Part shown: in pieces, positions 11,441 through 21,198 of the stretch
Numbering within the stretch: the stretch's first letter is position 1
How the letters are laid out: the number at the start of each line of letters is the position of its first letter
NCBI GenBank assembly: GCA_032821775.1
Contig: JAVLRN010000021.1
Coordinates: 112,038-176,037 of the forward strand
DNA: 64,000 nucleotides
Reading direction: 5' to 3'
From: Sanguinoderma infundibulare
Taxonomy: Eukaryota; Basidiomycota; Agaricomycetes; Polyporales; Polyporaceae
Notes under the pieces: model-generated
Told to the model about the DNA's origin: nothing
The model's database searches: none
Seen by the model: the letters and a program-made list of their open reading frames with translations, nothing else
Translations under genes and position numbers: made by a program

Positions 11441-12900
11441 TATGTAATCACAACCGCAATTTGGCCGCTAATTTTCCTGTCTACTTGAATGAAGTACTTC
11501 CCTACCTGGTCCTGGCATGGCTGTCTCTCACCAATGTCGCTACAATGGCTCCAACTCTACCAGAAAAGAGACGACAGATACTGCAAGTAAGTAGTAATTG
11601 CCAGTGATCCCCATGCAGTATTACACGTGTCCGGAATTGACGAGGACTTCGACAGCCCATCATGCCAGTGAGCCTTCTATCGAATGTCTTCCTCGGTAGG
11701 ATACGACAGCGTTGCTAAACTCTTCTGAAATAAATGAGTATTTTATTATTGTAAATGAGACTTTAATCACAGTTCTTCGCAATTTCTGAACCAGATTTTA
11801 TCCGACGGGATCGGTCGGTCATGGAATCAAACACTGCGACCCCGACACAAGCCCGGTGGCATCCGTGTCCTACAGCGAAGCATATCCTTCACCGCCATTT
11901 GGTTACGAGAAAGTCCAAGGAGCGTGAGTGGGTGAGTCGACAGGTTATCTTATGCAATCACTATCGGCAGTGCCGTAGTGCATCACGACCTCCTCTTCGT
12001 GGACTCTATCGACCCTACAGGAAAGCTCTGACAAGTGCGGGGGCCCACTCCCACCTCATCATTGGAACTTTGGTACGCGGTCGTATGAAGATGACGGAGA
12101 CAAGGCAGTGACCTAGCAAGGCCATCCCCTTCCCCCCTCGCCGAGGCTCTTGAATTCCACCGCTCACGGCCTTGGGGTGTCTCAAACCTGCACAGATACC
12201 GAAGGGCTCAGGAATAAGAAGTGCAGCGAGGTGCGTGGTCTTCACAACGTCGGATCCGGTTCGTTTGGAACCAAGTGGGTCACAACGAGTCCCGCAATAG
12301 GTAAACGCAAGCAGCGCGACCTCCTCTGTCGGGACACATCCTTCTTCTATTCGCCAACGTACTCCACGCCACAACGAGCTGAAGCATGTCAAGCCGCATG
12401 TCAAACCTGAGCCGTCGTCGCCGCTGTTTAGTACCACAAACTTTGGACTACTGGTCCTGGATCTCAATTTCAGGATTGGTTCTGTGACGAATCTGGGCTT
12501 AGTTTGCGGTTTGTCTCCGTGTTCGATAATTCGGAAAGCCTAGACTTAGGCTCGACATCGGAAACCTGGGTCTAATTGGTCGTGAGTGGTCTCTCAAACT
12601 ATTCTGTCACATGCTGTTTGCTGAATAGGATCCGTGCCTCCTTGTACCTGACACCCGTTGTGCGGTCTCATTTCCCGCAAGTCATACTAATTCAATAAAT
12701 ACCAACTGTCCTTTGACACAGTGGTACACAGTGGCTGTGATCCAGTGGCTCGCGCCACAATGCGCATGGAAACAATGCGCAAGTGGCTCAGCCCTTTGCG
12801 TCAAAAAGCACTCGACCAAGCCGGAACTCGGGATAGGATGGAGTATAAATCGCCTCTCCCACTGCCCTGTAGTAGACTGTTCACCAGACATTGCGCCCCC
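11441..12900. other. Intergenic, no gene recognised
   Basis: Short frames on both strands lack motifs. The right end leads to the TATA-like region of the next gene (GTATAAAT at about 12842). Confidence 0.45.
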
Positions 12901-12918
12901 CACCCCACCCTACCCCCT

Positions 12919-12919
<1 letters not shown>

Positions 12920-12954
<35 letters not shown>
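12920..12954. repeat. (CA)n microsatellite
   Basis: About 17 uninterrupted CA units in the 5' leader region of the following gene, 40 bp upstream of its ATG. Confidence 0.95.
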
Positions 12955-12957
<3 letters not shown>

Positions 12958-12991
12958 GCCCAGTTCTCTACACACCTCGACTCCAATCTTC

Positions 12992-13914
12992 ATGTATCTC
13001 ATATCTCTCCCTGAACCTATTCCTGTCGAAACATTTGTCTTTCCGCCGGATTGCAACGACGACCTAGAGTATGCAGGTGCGCACCACCTCTCTGCCTTCC
13101 CGCGGACATTGCTCATAAGTCCATTCCAGCCATAAAGCAGGAAAGAGAATTCCAAGAGGTGTACAAGGTGCTGCCGTACCCGTTCGACGTGGAGCTCGGG
13201 TACAAATGGGAGATCCGGTGTGCCGAAGACGTAGACGGCACGGCCAGCGGGGAGGGCGTGCCGATGCTCATGGCGCACTGTGTCTACTACAGCGACGCCG
13301 ACAAGGACTACAAGGTAGGCAACTACATTGACGAGACGCTCATCTTCGGACAACAAGTCGCCACCAACGGGCTTATCAATGACCCCTACCTTTTGCTCAC
13401 GAAGGAACGCGTGTACGTCTCGAGAGGCCTGGTACGTCACGATTGCGCTAGTGCACGCTTTCAACTGGACCTAACCAGTCACTTGTCGACCGTGCAGTTC
13501 GAAGACGAGGACCCCAACTCAATCGTGCGGCCCAGCCCTTTCGATCTCAAGGCACACAAAATCCACCCCCTGGACTTGAGAGTGAGCGACGTGCTCAAGC
13601 TGATTGTTTATCTCCAATGGGAGGGCGCTAAAAAAGTACGTTCATGTCTCCCTCTTTGCGGATCTTCACGAGTATTCACTATCACCACACGGGATAACCA
13701 GAGATACGGCGAATATGCCAAAAACGAATTCGACAGGCTCCGGATCACCGCCATCCGGCGCAGCGTCGGAATTGACGGGAAAGTGCGATTCTTCCCCGAA
13801 CTGCAGGTGCCGAACATTCGTCATCCGCACTGGGGGCTATGTGACTGGTCACTGCCTAAAGCAGATAATCTGAAGGATTGCGAGGTACTTGGTCGTGGTG
13901 TAGCTTCCGGGTAG
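12992..13914 (+). CDS. Hypothetical protein (245 aa)
   Basis: Exons 12992-13076, 13130-13431, 13498-13635 and 13702-13914 have GT-AG borders and sum to 738 nt without stops (checked). The protein starts MYLISLPEPIPVE, has a hydrophilic mixed alpha/beta look (PYPFDVELGYKWEIRC, MLMAHCVYYSDADKDYK, RVSDVLKLIVYLQWEGAKK) and no clear signal peptide or membrane segment. I do not recognise the family. A GTACTT near 13884 could be a further donor, which would change the C-terminus. The gene is preceded by a CA repeat and a TATA-like sequence. Confidence 0.6.
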
Positions 13915-14731
13915 TGGGTGACGTTACTTGTGATCACGAGTGTTCTGTGGATCTCGTGTGTGCATACGATATGTTTGATTTCTGGGTCCCTAATTTATTC
14001 CATGCATTGGTGTCAATTTTATTCGGTCGTAGTGATCAGCACAGAGCGAGTACACCGTTGGACAGAACACGGCTCACCTGATCATCTATCGCCTCGTTGA
14101 CCTTGTCCGCCAGCGGCTCGCCAACTGTTTCAGATCCGTATACGCCGCCGTGCCGCACGTCGGGCCTTCGAGAGCGCAGTGTCCTCCTGTTCGAGACGAG
14201 GTGGGTCCGCACGTTGGCCCCCCACGGCTACTTCACCAACGCCCACTTCAGACACTCGCGGTACGTCTGGAATCACGCCTGGGTGTAGAACTCGTAGCTC
14301 GCGTAAGAATCATCCCGGCCGCGTCGACCCGCGGGCAAACGCTTGCACATGACGCGACTGGGAAGTACACCCACCACAGGTCTGCGGGGGGCATCCTCGT
14401 GCAGGTTAATCGTTAAAATCGCAAAAGAAGACCCCTTCTCCTGGCGGTGGCCTGAAGTCGCACACCGCACCTGTTCCTCGGAAAGTGCGCAAGTAGTCGA
14501 CCATGAGAGCACTCATCGAACACTCACAGACAATCAGCCATTTCCACGTTCTCCTCAACATTCTCAACGAAAAGCTCTGTCTTCCGAAGGGAATCCTAGT
14601 TCCAAAAGCTGGGTTGTACATCGAGTCCAGCGTACTATGCAGCGTGCCATCGTAATGTGTATGTCGTGCTAGTATACACCAACTGCAGATCAGAGGTACC
14701 GCCGAGTCGGCACAAGTGGGACCTCTCCACC
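13915..14731. other. Region without recognised gene
   Basis: One frame, 14097-14288 plus, reads like protein (ERSVLLFETRWVRTLAPHGY and then FRHSRYVWNHAW) and may be a gene relic of unknown type. Nothing else stands out. Confidence 0.35.
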
Positions 14732-16080
14732 CTACGTTTTTAGCTCGACCGTCACCGTTCCTCGCGTCCGGTGCTCTTTCAGGGTGAACTCCACCGTATT
14801 CGAAGAAGGGACCGCATAGCGCAGGTCAGAGCACACGGTATCCATGTTCATTTTCTCGGCATCAACCTCCGTGCAAAATAGGCCGCCGCCGCCCATGAGC
14901 GAGTTCAAGCCCATCCGGCTAAAGTCGAGACACAGACAAAGGCGTTTGAGGACGCTGAAAGCGCGCAGCATGTCCACGATGGCGTACTTGCAACGCTTCA
15001 GTCCTGCATCGGTGACTCCGATTAGAGGATAACGATTCTTACCACGACCTTTTCCAGGTTCATGTCTTCGCCGAGGTCCTGGAACTCGTCGGTGTTCATC
15101 TCGAGTGTCAGCAGGAGCTGCTCGAGCTGGGGGGCGCACGACTGCACCAACCCTGCGGTGAACGCCAGATCGAGAAAGCACGAGAACTGGTAGAAGCTGG
15201 CCGCCAGATCGATGGGACGTGCGCTCGACAGGACGTCACAGACCATCTCTGGCGTGAACACGCAGTCGCCGTCGAGTCGAAGGCGGTGTATTGGGCACGA
15301 CAGACCGAGGTTCCACAGCGTCGCGACGCTTCCATCGAACACGTCCAACGACTCCCAGGAACCATGCTGAAGGAGCCCGGAGACGTTTCTCCTGCGGAAC
15401 CCCGACAACCCGTACGTGGTGACTTTGTCCTTCCAGGCCTCAATCTTCAGCTCCTTGAGGTTGGGGAACGCACGGACGTAGTGCCAGGTCACGGGAGAGC
15501 GTGGAAACCACAGGCTCAGGGAGTGCATGTGCGAATATTGGGGTCCTTCAGGTAGGTCTGCGGTGTCACGGCCGTTGGAAACATGCAGTTCGCGGAGACG
15601 AGGCGCGGACTGACGGAGCAGATGGATGATGTCCCCGTCGCTCGCGTTCTTCCTGCGGCCGGTCGCCATATCGAAGTGCGCTTCTTCGAGGGTTGAGCAC
15701 ATCGATTTGAGCATCTCCAGCGAGCACTTTCCAACGCCGAAGAAATGAACCTCCTTGATGCTGGTCAGCTAGGATATCGCTTCAGCCAAGGGCAGGTGTG
15801 CGGAAAGAAGGGTTTCCAAGGCAACGAAGTGTAAAAACGCAAGCCGAGGAACAGGGGTGAGACGCATGAACATGTACTTGAGCCGTTCGATGGATGGTCC
15901 AGAAGGGTTGTCAATGCGGAGGAAGAGGAAGCGCAAATAGCGCATCCGGGAGAATCCGTCGGCATCCATGAACAGGAGGAATGACTCCAGCCGCTTCTCG
16001 GTTTCGATACCGTGACAGACGTCCCTGTCTCTGAGGAAGAGCTTTCCACCTTCCCGGTAGAGGACAGGGCTTTGTCGCAC
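14732..16080 (-). pseudogene. LRR protein of F-box/LRR type, nonsense-broken
   Basis: Minus-strand frames 16080-15769 and 15714-15022 lie in the same phase and are separated by one in-frame TAG at 15769-15771 followed by LTSIKEVHFFGVGKCSLEML, so a single nonsense codon splits the protein. Leucine-rich segments are typical of agaricomycete F-box proteins (LRELHVSN, LKELKIEAWKD, CPIHRLRLDGDC, PQLEQLLLTLEMN). A last exon reads RCKYAIVDMLRAFSVLKRL to a stop at 14732. No F-box is found at the N-terminus: beyond 16080 the sequence switches to the duplicated block that also flanks the FunK1 genes. A 5'-truncated, decaying copy is the simplest reading. Confidence 0.65.
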
Positions 16081-16084
16081 CTCG

Positions 16085-16200
16085 AGGTTCTCACACAGAA
16101 GGGGGAGATTCAGGGCACGCCCCTCGTCATGCCCGACAACATCGAGCGACAGGTGCCGGCCCGCCTGCGCCGCGCCGTCGGGCTGTGATTCGAGTTCGCG
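16085..16200 (+). pseudogene. Unknown gene relic beside FunK1 (copy 1)
   Basis: Reads QKGEIQGTPLVMPDNIE then decays. Homologous to 48540-48787 (QKGEIQGPPYVMHDNIELTF) and, inverted, to 32650-32763. In all three places it lies tail-to-tail with a FunK1 gene or fragment. Confidence 0.6.
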
Positions 16201-16334
16201 CGATCATGATGAAACATTGCGCCTGCAGTGGCCGTAGATGCAAGCATTACAGTGATACATTAGCATGTAAAGAGAACGATCCGAGTCGACCAATACATAT
16301 AGCTACGCGATCCAAGTCCGGACGACGTTGCGTG

Positions 16335-17099
16335 CTACTTCTTCCTCGCCCTGAGATTGTACGGGCTGGGTCCAGGTTGCACGCTCTTGTTCCGGACCCG
16401 CGCGTTCGCAGCACTCCGGCCCCTCTTCAGATTTGAAAGACCAGCCACAGGCGGGTCAGGCTGGACCTTGGCGCGCTTTTGGGCTCGAGTGCGTCGCACA
16501 GCGCCCGCCGGGGGTTGATCCTCGGCATCGGCCTCAGGTGGTTGTTGGGACACCGCCTCCTCCTGTTTGCGCTTCTTCGAGCGAGTGGTGCGGCGGGGGG
16601 CGCCTCCGGTCCTGGTATCAGGTGCGACAAAGGGGAGAGGTACGTCGTTCTCCGGCCACTCCTGGTCGGGTGCAAGTGCCTTATCAAAGATCTCAAGCAC
16701 GTCGTCGTGGGTCATGGGCTTGGAGAGGATGCGTCGGGTACCGATGTTCAAGTCGCCGAGGGCGGTGAAGTCTACGAGCAACTGGGAGAGCGGGGCGTTG
16801 TTCTTGACCTGAATGAAGAAGTCTCCTTTCAGGTAGGAACGCTTCGAAGATGCCAGCGTTCGAATCCCTGGTGTATCCGAAAAGCGCGGGTCGCTGCCGT
16901 TAAGCACGATAAGCCGATAAGCCGTAAGCAGGTCTCGAAGCGCCCGTAAGTGCCGCCACTGACGACCTCCCTTCCACCAGCACCGCTCCCCCGCACTCTG
17001 ACTGGCACACGGCAAGGGACAAAGAGATGTCTCCTCGACACGTTGGAGGTAGAAGTTTGCCCAGGATATCCACCAAAACCCGGGGGGGAGGACGGCCAT
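16335..17099 (-). pseudogene. FunK1 C-terminal fragment (copy E)
   Basis: Only the C-terminal part of the FunK1-B type is present: KGDFFIQVKNNAPLSQLL, LGDLNIGTRRI, SKPMTHDDVLEIFDKALA, LPFVAPDTRTGG, then a basic tail (SKKRKQEEAVSQQ to YNLRARKK). The catalytic loop and DFD are absent; residues before about 80 in this frame do not match the family. It keeps the longer basic tail, which copies B and C lost through a stop. The fragment ends next to a CCGTTAAG tandem and the start of another duplicated block. Confidence 0.75.
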
Positions 17100-17100
17100 T

Positions 17101-17128
17101 TTCCGTTAAGCCGTTAAGCCGTTAAGCC
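17101..17128. repeat. CCGTTAAG x3 at a duplication junction
   Basis: Three tandem 8-mers separate FunK1-E from the inverted-repeat copy that starts near 17145. Similar AAGCCG words occur at 16905-16925. Confidence 0.7.
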
Positions 17129-17144
17129 AAATCCGGCTTTACTG

Positions 17145-18034
17145 ATGCTTCCCGACCAGCTTCCAAGTCCCACTCATATCCGTGATTTCCGGAATGCCAG
17201 AGCTGCGCGTTCTTTCCCTCCTCTGTGCCTTGCCTCGAGGCGTGGATCTGCAGCCCCTCTGGCCGGCTGGCTACGTCGCGACCTTTCCGATGCCTAATCT
17301 CGCGGACCTCACCGTGTCCTATCCGCATCCCGAAGACCAACTATATTCTCGGCTACCCAGTTCTCTTCACCGTCTGTCTCTCCGATGTTGTCCTTCCCAC
17401 TGCCTGCATCTCTGGCTTCCAGAGATGTGTGTGGAGTGGCACTCTCCGATTTCCCTTGCCTCTGAGATGCTTGCTATCCTGTACAACATATATGCCCCCC
17501 TCCTCCGTGATGTCAAGTTGGAGTACGTCACCGATCACGCAGACGGCGATCTCTTACGACGTGTAGCCGCGGCCTTCCCTCGGCTGACCTCCCTCGAGGT
17601 TCATCGCTTCCGGGAGCAGGGGACTCCTGATGTTTCGATTGTACGTCACTGCATTTTCCGCGGAACCAGCTTGACAAACTCACTTGCGTGCTATGAAGAA
17701 CGACATTGCTCCTCCGCTCGCGTCACTTTGTGAAATACGTACAATCAGCCTCCACCTGGATTTCGCAGATACTCCAGAATGAACTCAGTGGACGCGCAGA
17801 GGCTTGGAGTTCTTGTCAGAGGAGGGCCTTTTAGTGCAAAGGAAGATGCTCACCGTCAACGCAGAGGCGTTTGCACAGGCTTTCCATCGATCAGAATACG
17901 ATATCCGACTGCTGGAAAGAGTAGATTCTGGTGCTGAGTGGTCTTTGTTTCATGTTTCCCCTGGAGGACTGGGACGACTTCCACGTATAAGCCTGGATGA
18001 AGACTATTGCAAGGTGTGTATGCAGGCACCTTAG
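17145..18034 (+). pseudogene. F-box/LRR fragment, 5'-truncated
   Basis: Copy of the C-terminal two thirds of the F-box gene at 44360-46016 (VPLISVISGMPELRVLSLL, GVDLQPLWPAGYVATFP, LPSSLHRLSLRCCPSHCLHL). The F-box and first LRRs are missing, cut at the duplication junction. The third exon has a premature TGA (ACTCCAGAATGA, about 17780), where the intact copy reads an Arg codon. No product is expected. Confidence 0.85.
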
Positions 18035-18119
18035 GATGACAATGCCCTTACAGATTACCAGATGATAACAGTGCAGAGATTCTAGCCGATAACCATAGAC
18101 ACTGAGCTCCGCTCTGCCA

Positions 18120-18890
18120 TGTCACGTAGGCTCAAAGCTCTGCAAGGTACGGCTGGAGTTGTAATGTGACTGTCTGTCGGTCTCAAGTGGGACTTCGGGG
18201 CCGCCCTGCGGGAGTCGCAGTCCTTCCCAACTGAACCCGCTATCCGAAGACATGTCAACTTGAGGATGGGCTATGAATATAAGGGTCATTACTCGCATGC
18301 ATGCCTTGTTTCCACAGAGGAACGTCATCCTGCGCCGTACGACGTTCAGTCTTCATGCTTGTGGGAAGAAATGAAACATACATGTGCGAATGCACTCGAG
18401 GCACACGCGCTTCCTCCACAGCGCAGGGAAGTGGCTGCAACCAGCGTTCGGGTCGCCATTGAGTAGGGTCCGGGCCCCAAAGGGCAGGGTCGACGTTGGA
18501 TGCGCCCATGTTCGGAACCAGGCGCGTGTCCTTGGGATCGGGAGCGCGGAGATGACGCTGCCGCCGAACATGCGGATAGGTTCTGATAGGGGAAGAAGCA
18601 TGCCCTTCGTCTCCCTGTAATTGGATATGAGGGCCCGACGTCGAACGGAGAGGAATGCTTACTCTCGGAATAGGAACGTAACGCTGGGATATCCGAATGA
18701 CAAATGTATAAGCACAAGGATGCATGCGGAGATTCGCAGAGCAACGTACGCTCATGAAGACTGCGTTGGCTTTGAGGTACGGGAGTTCCATGAGGCTGTC
18801 GAAGTAGAGCATTTCGCCGTCGCCGCCTGTTTCGACTGCGGGGAGGAGCTCCCCCGCATAACCTATCCTGGACATCCTGATGCTCGGAGA
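18120..18890 (-). pseudogene. Cytochrome P450 C-terminal pseudogene, copy 1
   Basis: Minus-strand pieces in order: FDSLMELPYLKA (before the K-helix), LPLSEPIRMFGGSVISALPI, KDTRLVPNMGASNVDPALWG and DPTQWRPERWLQPLP (PERW motif), then FLCGNKACMRV where the haem-cysteine loop FxxGxxxCxG is expected; the last Gly is replaced. The ALPI and KDTR pieces lie in different frames. The N-terminal half and I-helix are not present. Copy 2 at 43500-44280 has the same frameshift, so inactivation came before the duplication. Confidence 0.8.
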
Positions 18891-19099
18891 GGATTGGCAG
18901 TGGTGTCTATATCCGCGATGACCCTCGGGAATGTGAATACATGCTATTTGTTGTAATTTCTTTCGAGTACGCGCCCGAGTTCAACTACTATCGTACAAAA
19001 CCATTCATAATCCAATTCAGTGTTACGTCTCGCGGCTGACAGTGTATCTCAAGATACTTTGTATCCCGCCACGCGGCCCGCTACATTGGCAAAGCATAA

Positions 19100-19517
19100 T
19101 CCTGGAAATCCGCCTCAAAACGCTCAGGCCACTGAGCCGCGAGTCTGATGTGGTGCATGGAGTCGTTGTGTGCCTTGTGCATGCCCACGAACATCGTTTG
19201 AAAGAAATTCTGTTTCGACATCAGTAACTGTCGCCAACGTCAATGGAATCGAGGACTCACTAGTCCTAAGACGCCTATCTCGTCTTCGAGCAGAGGGAAA
19301 ATAAGTCCTCCGAGGGGAAACCGGCCTTCGCCGTAGGAAACGACCTTCTCCATGTATACGAATCTCTCCATCGGTCCATAGACTGGGGCTGGTTTAAGCC
19401 TCCGCCAAACTCGAAGATGACCTGAGTCTTCCTCTCCGGGATCCACTCTCCGACACGGTAGGTCTCCCTGAAATGGTCGGGTTTGGGCACGGGGACTTGG
19501 CTGTCGTACCCGAACAT
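19100..19517 (-). pseudogene. Unknown gene X relic, copy 1
   Basis: Reads FGYDSQVPVPKPDHFRETY, GEWIPERKTQVIFEFGGGL, then in another frame PMERFVYMEKVVSYGEG and LIFPLLEDEIGVLGL; after an intron-like gap the C-terminus is NFFQTMFVGMHKAHND, HHIRLAAQWPERFEADF and a stop. The second copy (42866-43319) differs mostly at third positions and by a whole-codon indel. No family recognised. Confidence 0.45.
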
Positions 19518-20052
19518 CCGGTGAATTCTCTAAATGGACGGGTAAGAGAATTTTCGAAATGCTACAACCTAGCAAGTGAGGTGGTGAGCTAAAGCGCTTC
19601 AGTCAGGCTCGTGGTCAATTTAATTGATCGGCGCGCCCAACAACAGTTAAAGAACGCACGCTACATCCAAAATCCGATGCTGAGAGCCATCGATACAAGA
19701 AGAAGGATGCTTCACGTTGTAGTTCACCAGCATGAAAAGGGACGGTCAAGGCATATCCGTGCATTTGGATTCGGACGTTCGGCCGCAGAACCCCTGGCAC
19801 AGCCCGCTCTGTGCTTCTGTGCCAACCGAAGAGCGGTCAGCGCACTCCCTCACATCACTTCTCAACCACCTGGAGTTAAAAGCCTTGGCGGCGACTCGCA
19901 CACCGAGTCACAATGGCTCGTTCAAGTTTGACCTCGCCCCCAGAGTTGGGAAGAGCTTGACAAGGACAAGCACCGTGCAGGCCTGGGCCGCAGATATCGG
20001 AATGGAGCCGTGGAGCATAAATGACTAGTGTTGCAGGGTCCAGTCTCAGGAC

Positions 20053-20455
20053 TGAGAGACCGGAAGCGCATTATCTCGTTGTGCTTATCTCGTCGAAATT
20101 CGAGGCAGACCGTTGAGCTGAGGTTGGGCCTCGCTGTGGCTTTGTCTGCTCTAGATGACCGATCGGCTCGTGTTTGTTGGGGCCGTCTCGAGGTACGTGC
20201 CTCCAAGAAACATCCTCGAACGGATCACTCACGAGCGCGATCAATCCCACATGCCGAAGCGCCGCCACAACGACAAGCGATCTTTTACGGGCAGTGTTCA
20301 GCACATCGACTCACCACCGCTCACCACACCCTCGCGATGACCGCGCGGAATCGCCCGCAGTCCCGCCCGAGAAGCCTCTCAAGATTTCCACCAGAAGCTA
20401 TTCGTCCCTAGCAGTCAGTATATGTGGCCTGCGGCACAGGGTTCGACGTCTGTCC
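20053..20455 (+). repeat. Direct repeat R3, copy 1
   Basis: Nearly identical to 34482-34884 in the same orientation (starts GACCGGAAGCGCATTATC, ends AGGGTTCGACGTCTGT). No recognised gene inside. Confidence 0.85.
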
Positions 20456-20471
20456 GGACCGCTGGAAAGAC

Positions 20472-20524
20472 GGGATAGGACTGCTATAGGACCGCCAGAG
20501 GACAGGACCGATAGCAGTCCTGTC
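20472..20524. repeat. Imperfect hairpin
   Basis: GGATAGGACTGCTAT faces ATAGCAGTCCTGTCC across a 23-nt spacer; 15 pairs including one G-T. It lies between repeat R3 and palindrome arm A. Confidence 0.7.
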
Positions 20525-20835
20525 CTCCGTCGCGGTCCCGGTCACCCTCTCGGAGTGGCATCACCAGCAGGACCGGGAAAGACCGGTCTCCTCCCTTAAT
20601 AAGTAGGAGTGTCCTGAGTAGTTCCCATGGTCGCAATCACCACGGGCACAGTCGAAATCCGGTCGGGGGCAGTAGTAATAGCTCCATCGCTTGACCATAA
20701 CATCAGCGTTCATCGATCATCAGCCTACTCAAGCATCTGGGATGATCTCGGAATACCTCCAGAGATGAGTAAGGATGACCCTTGTTGCTCTTTTACTCAT
20801 AGAAATGATACAGCACAGTATTAGATCTTGATGTA

Positions 20836-21185
20836 TGTTGGAGAATGCAGGAGTTGGGCAAGCGGTTGCGCGAGCCCCTGTGCGGCGGATGGTCTCGTTT
20901 CGAGTATGTTGGTCTCGGTTTCCTTTTGTTCTCGTATATCTTGTTCATTTAGAGTCTCTTATGTCTTGTGAGCCGAGTATCTTGTCTGTTGTGCCTTCTT
21001 ATAGTTGGTATCCATGTATCGCTCACCTCAGTCCCGCGTACACGCGTTCCGACTGAGGTGAGCATCCCCCGCGACTACTCTAGACTTCTCGGATACTGAT
21101 TGTATTACTAGTTTACCTTTCTATAGGTACATATCAATATATTAGTCCCGCGTACACGCGTTCCGACTGAGTTTACCTTTCTATA
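20836..21185 (+). repeat. 5' LTR
   Basis: 350 bp. Contains a perfect 13-bp inverted repeat (GCTCACCTCAGTC at 21021-21033, GACTGAGGTGAGC at 21051-21063) with a CGCGT/ACGCG inner stem. GTTTACCTTTCTATA and TCCCGCGTACACGCGTTCC each occur twice inside it. Confidence 0.95.
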
Positions 21186-21198
21186 GGTTATGAGCCCT
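21186..21198 (+). promoter_or_regulatory. Primer-binding site (half-tRNA type)
   Basis: GGTTATGAGCCCT directly follows the 5' LTR. It is complementary to the anticodon stem-loop of initiator tRNA-Met (AGGGCTCATAACC), not to the tRNA 3' end, as in the Drosophila copia element, which is primed by a cleaved tRNA-iMet half. It overlaps the first in-frame ATG of the polyprotein. Confidence 0.8.

Larger units (their letters stand above)
17145..20030. repeat. Inverted duplication IR2, left copy
   Basis: Matches the reverse complement of about 42360-45250 throughout, with a few percent differences and small indels by eye. Contains an F-box/LRR fragment, a P450 pseudogene and the unknown gene X relic. 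Left end at CGACCAGC-TCCAAGTCCCACTC, right end near GCATAAATGAC. Confidence 0.9.

Noticed and set aside
12920..12954. CA repeat as telomeric or Z-DNA regulatory element
   Set aside because: A plain microsatellite; nothing else supports a function.
16433..16949. Plus-strand frames opposite FunK1-E
   Set aside because: The same shadow recurs opposite FunK1-B and -C, as expected when the true coding strand is minus here.
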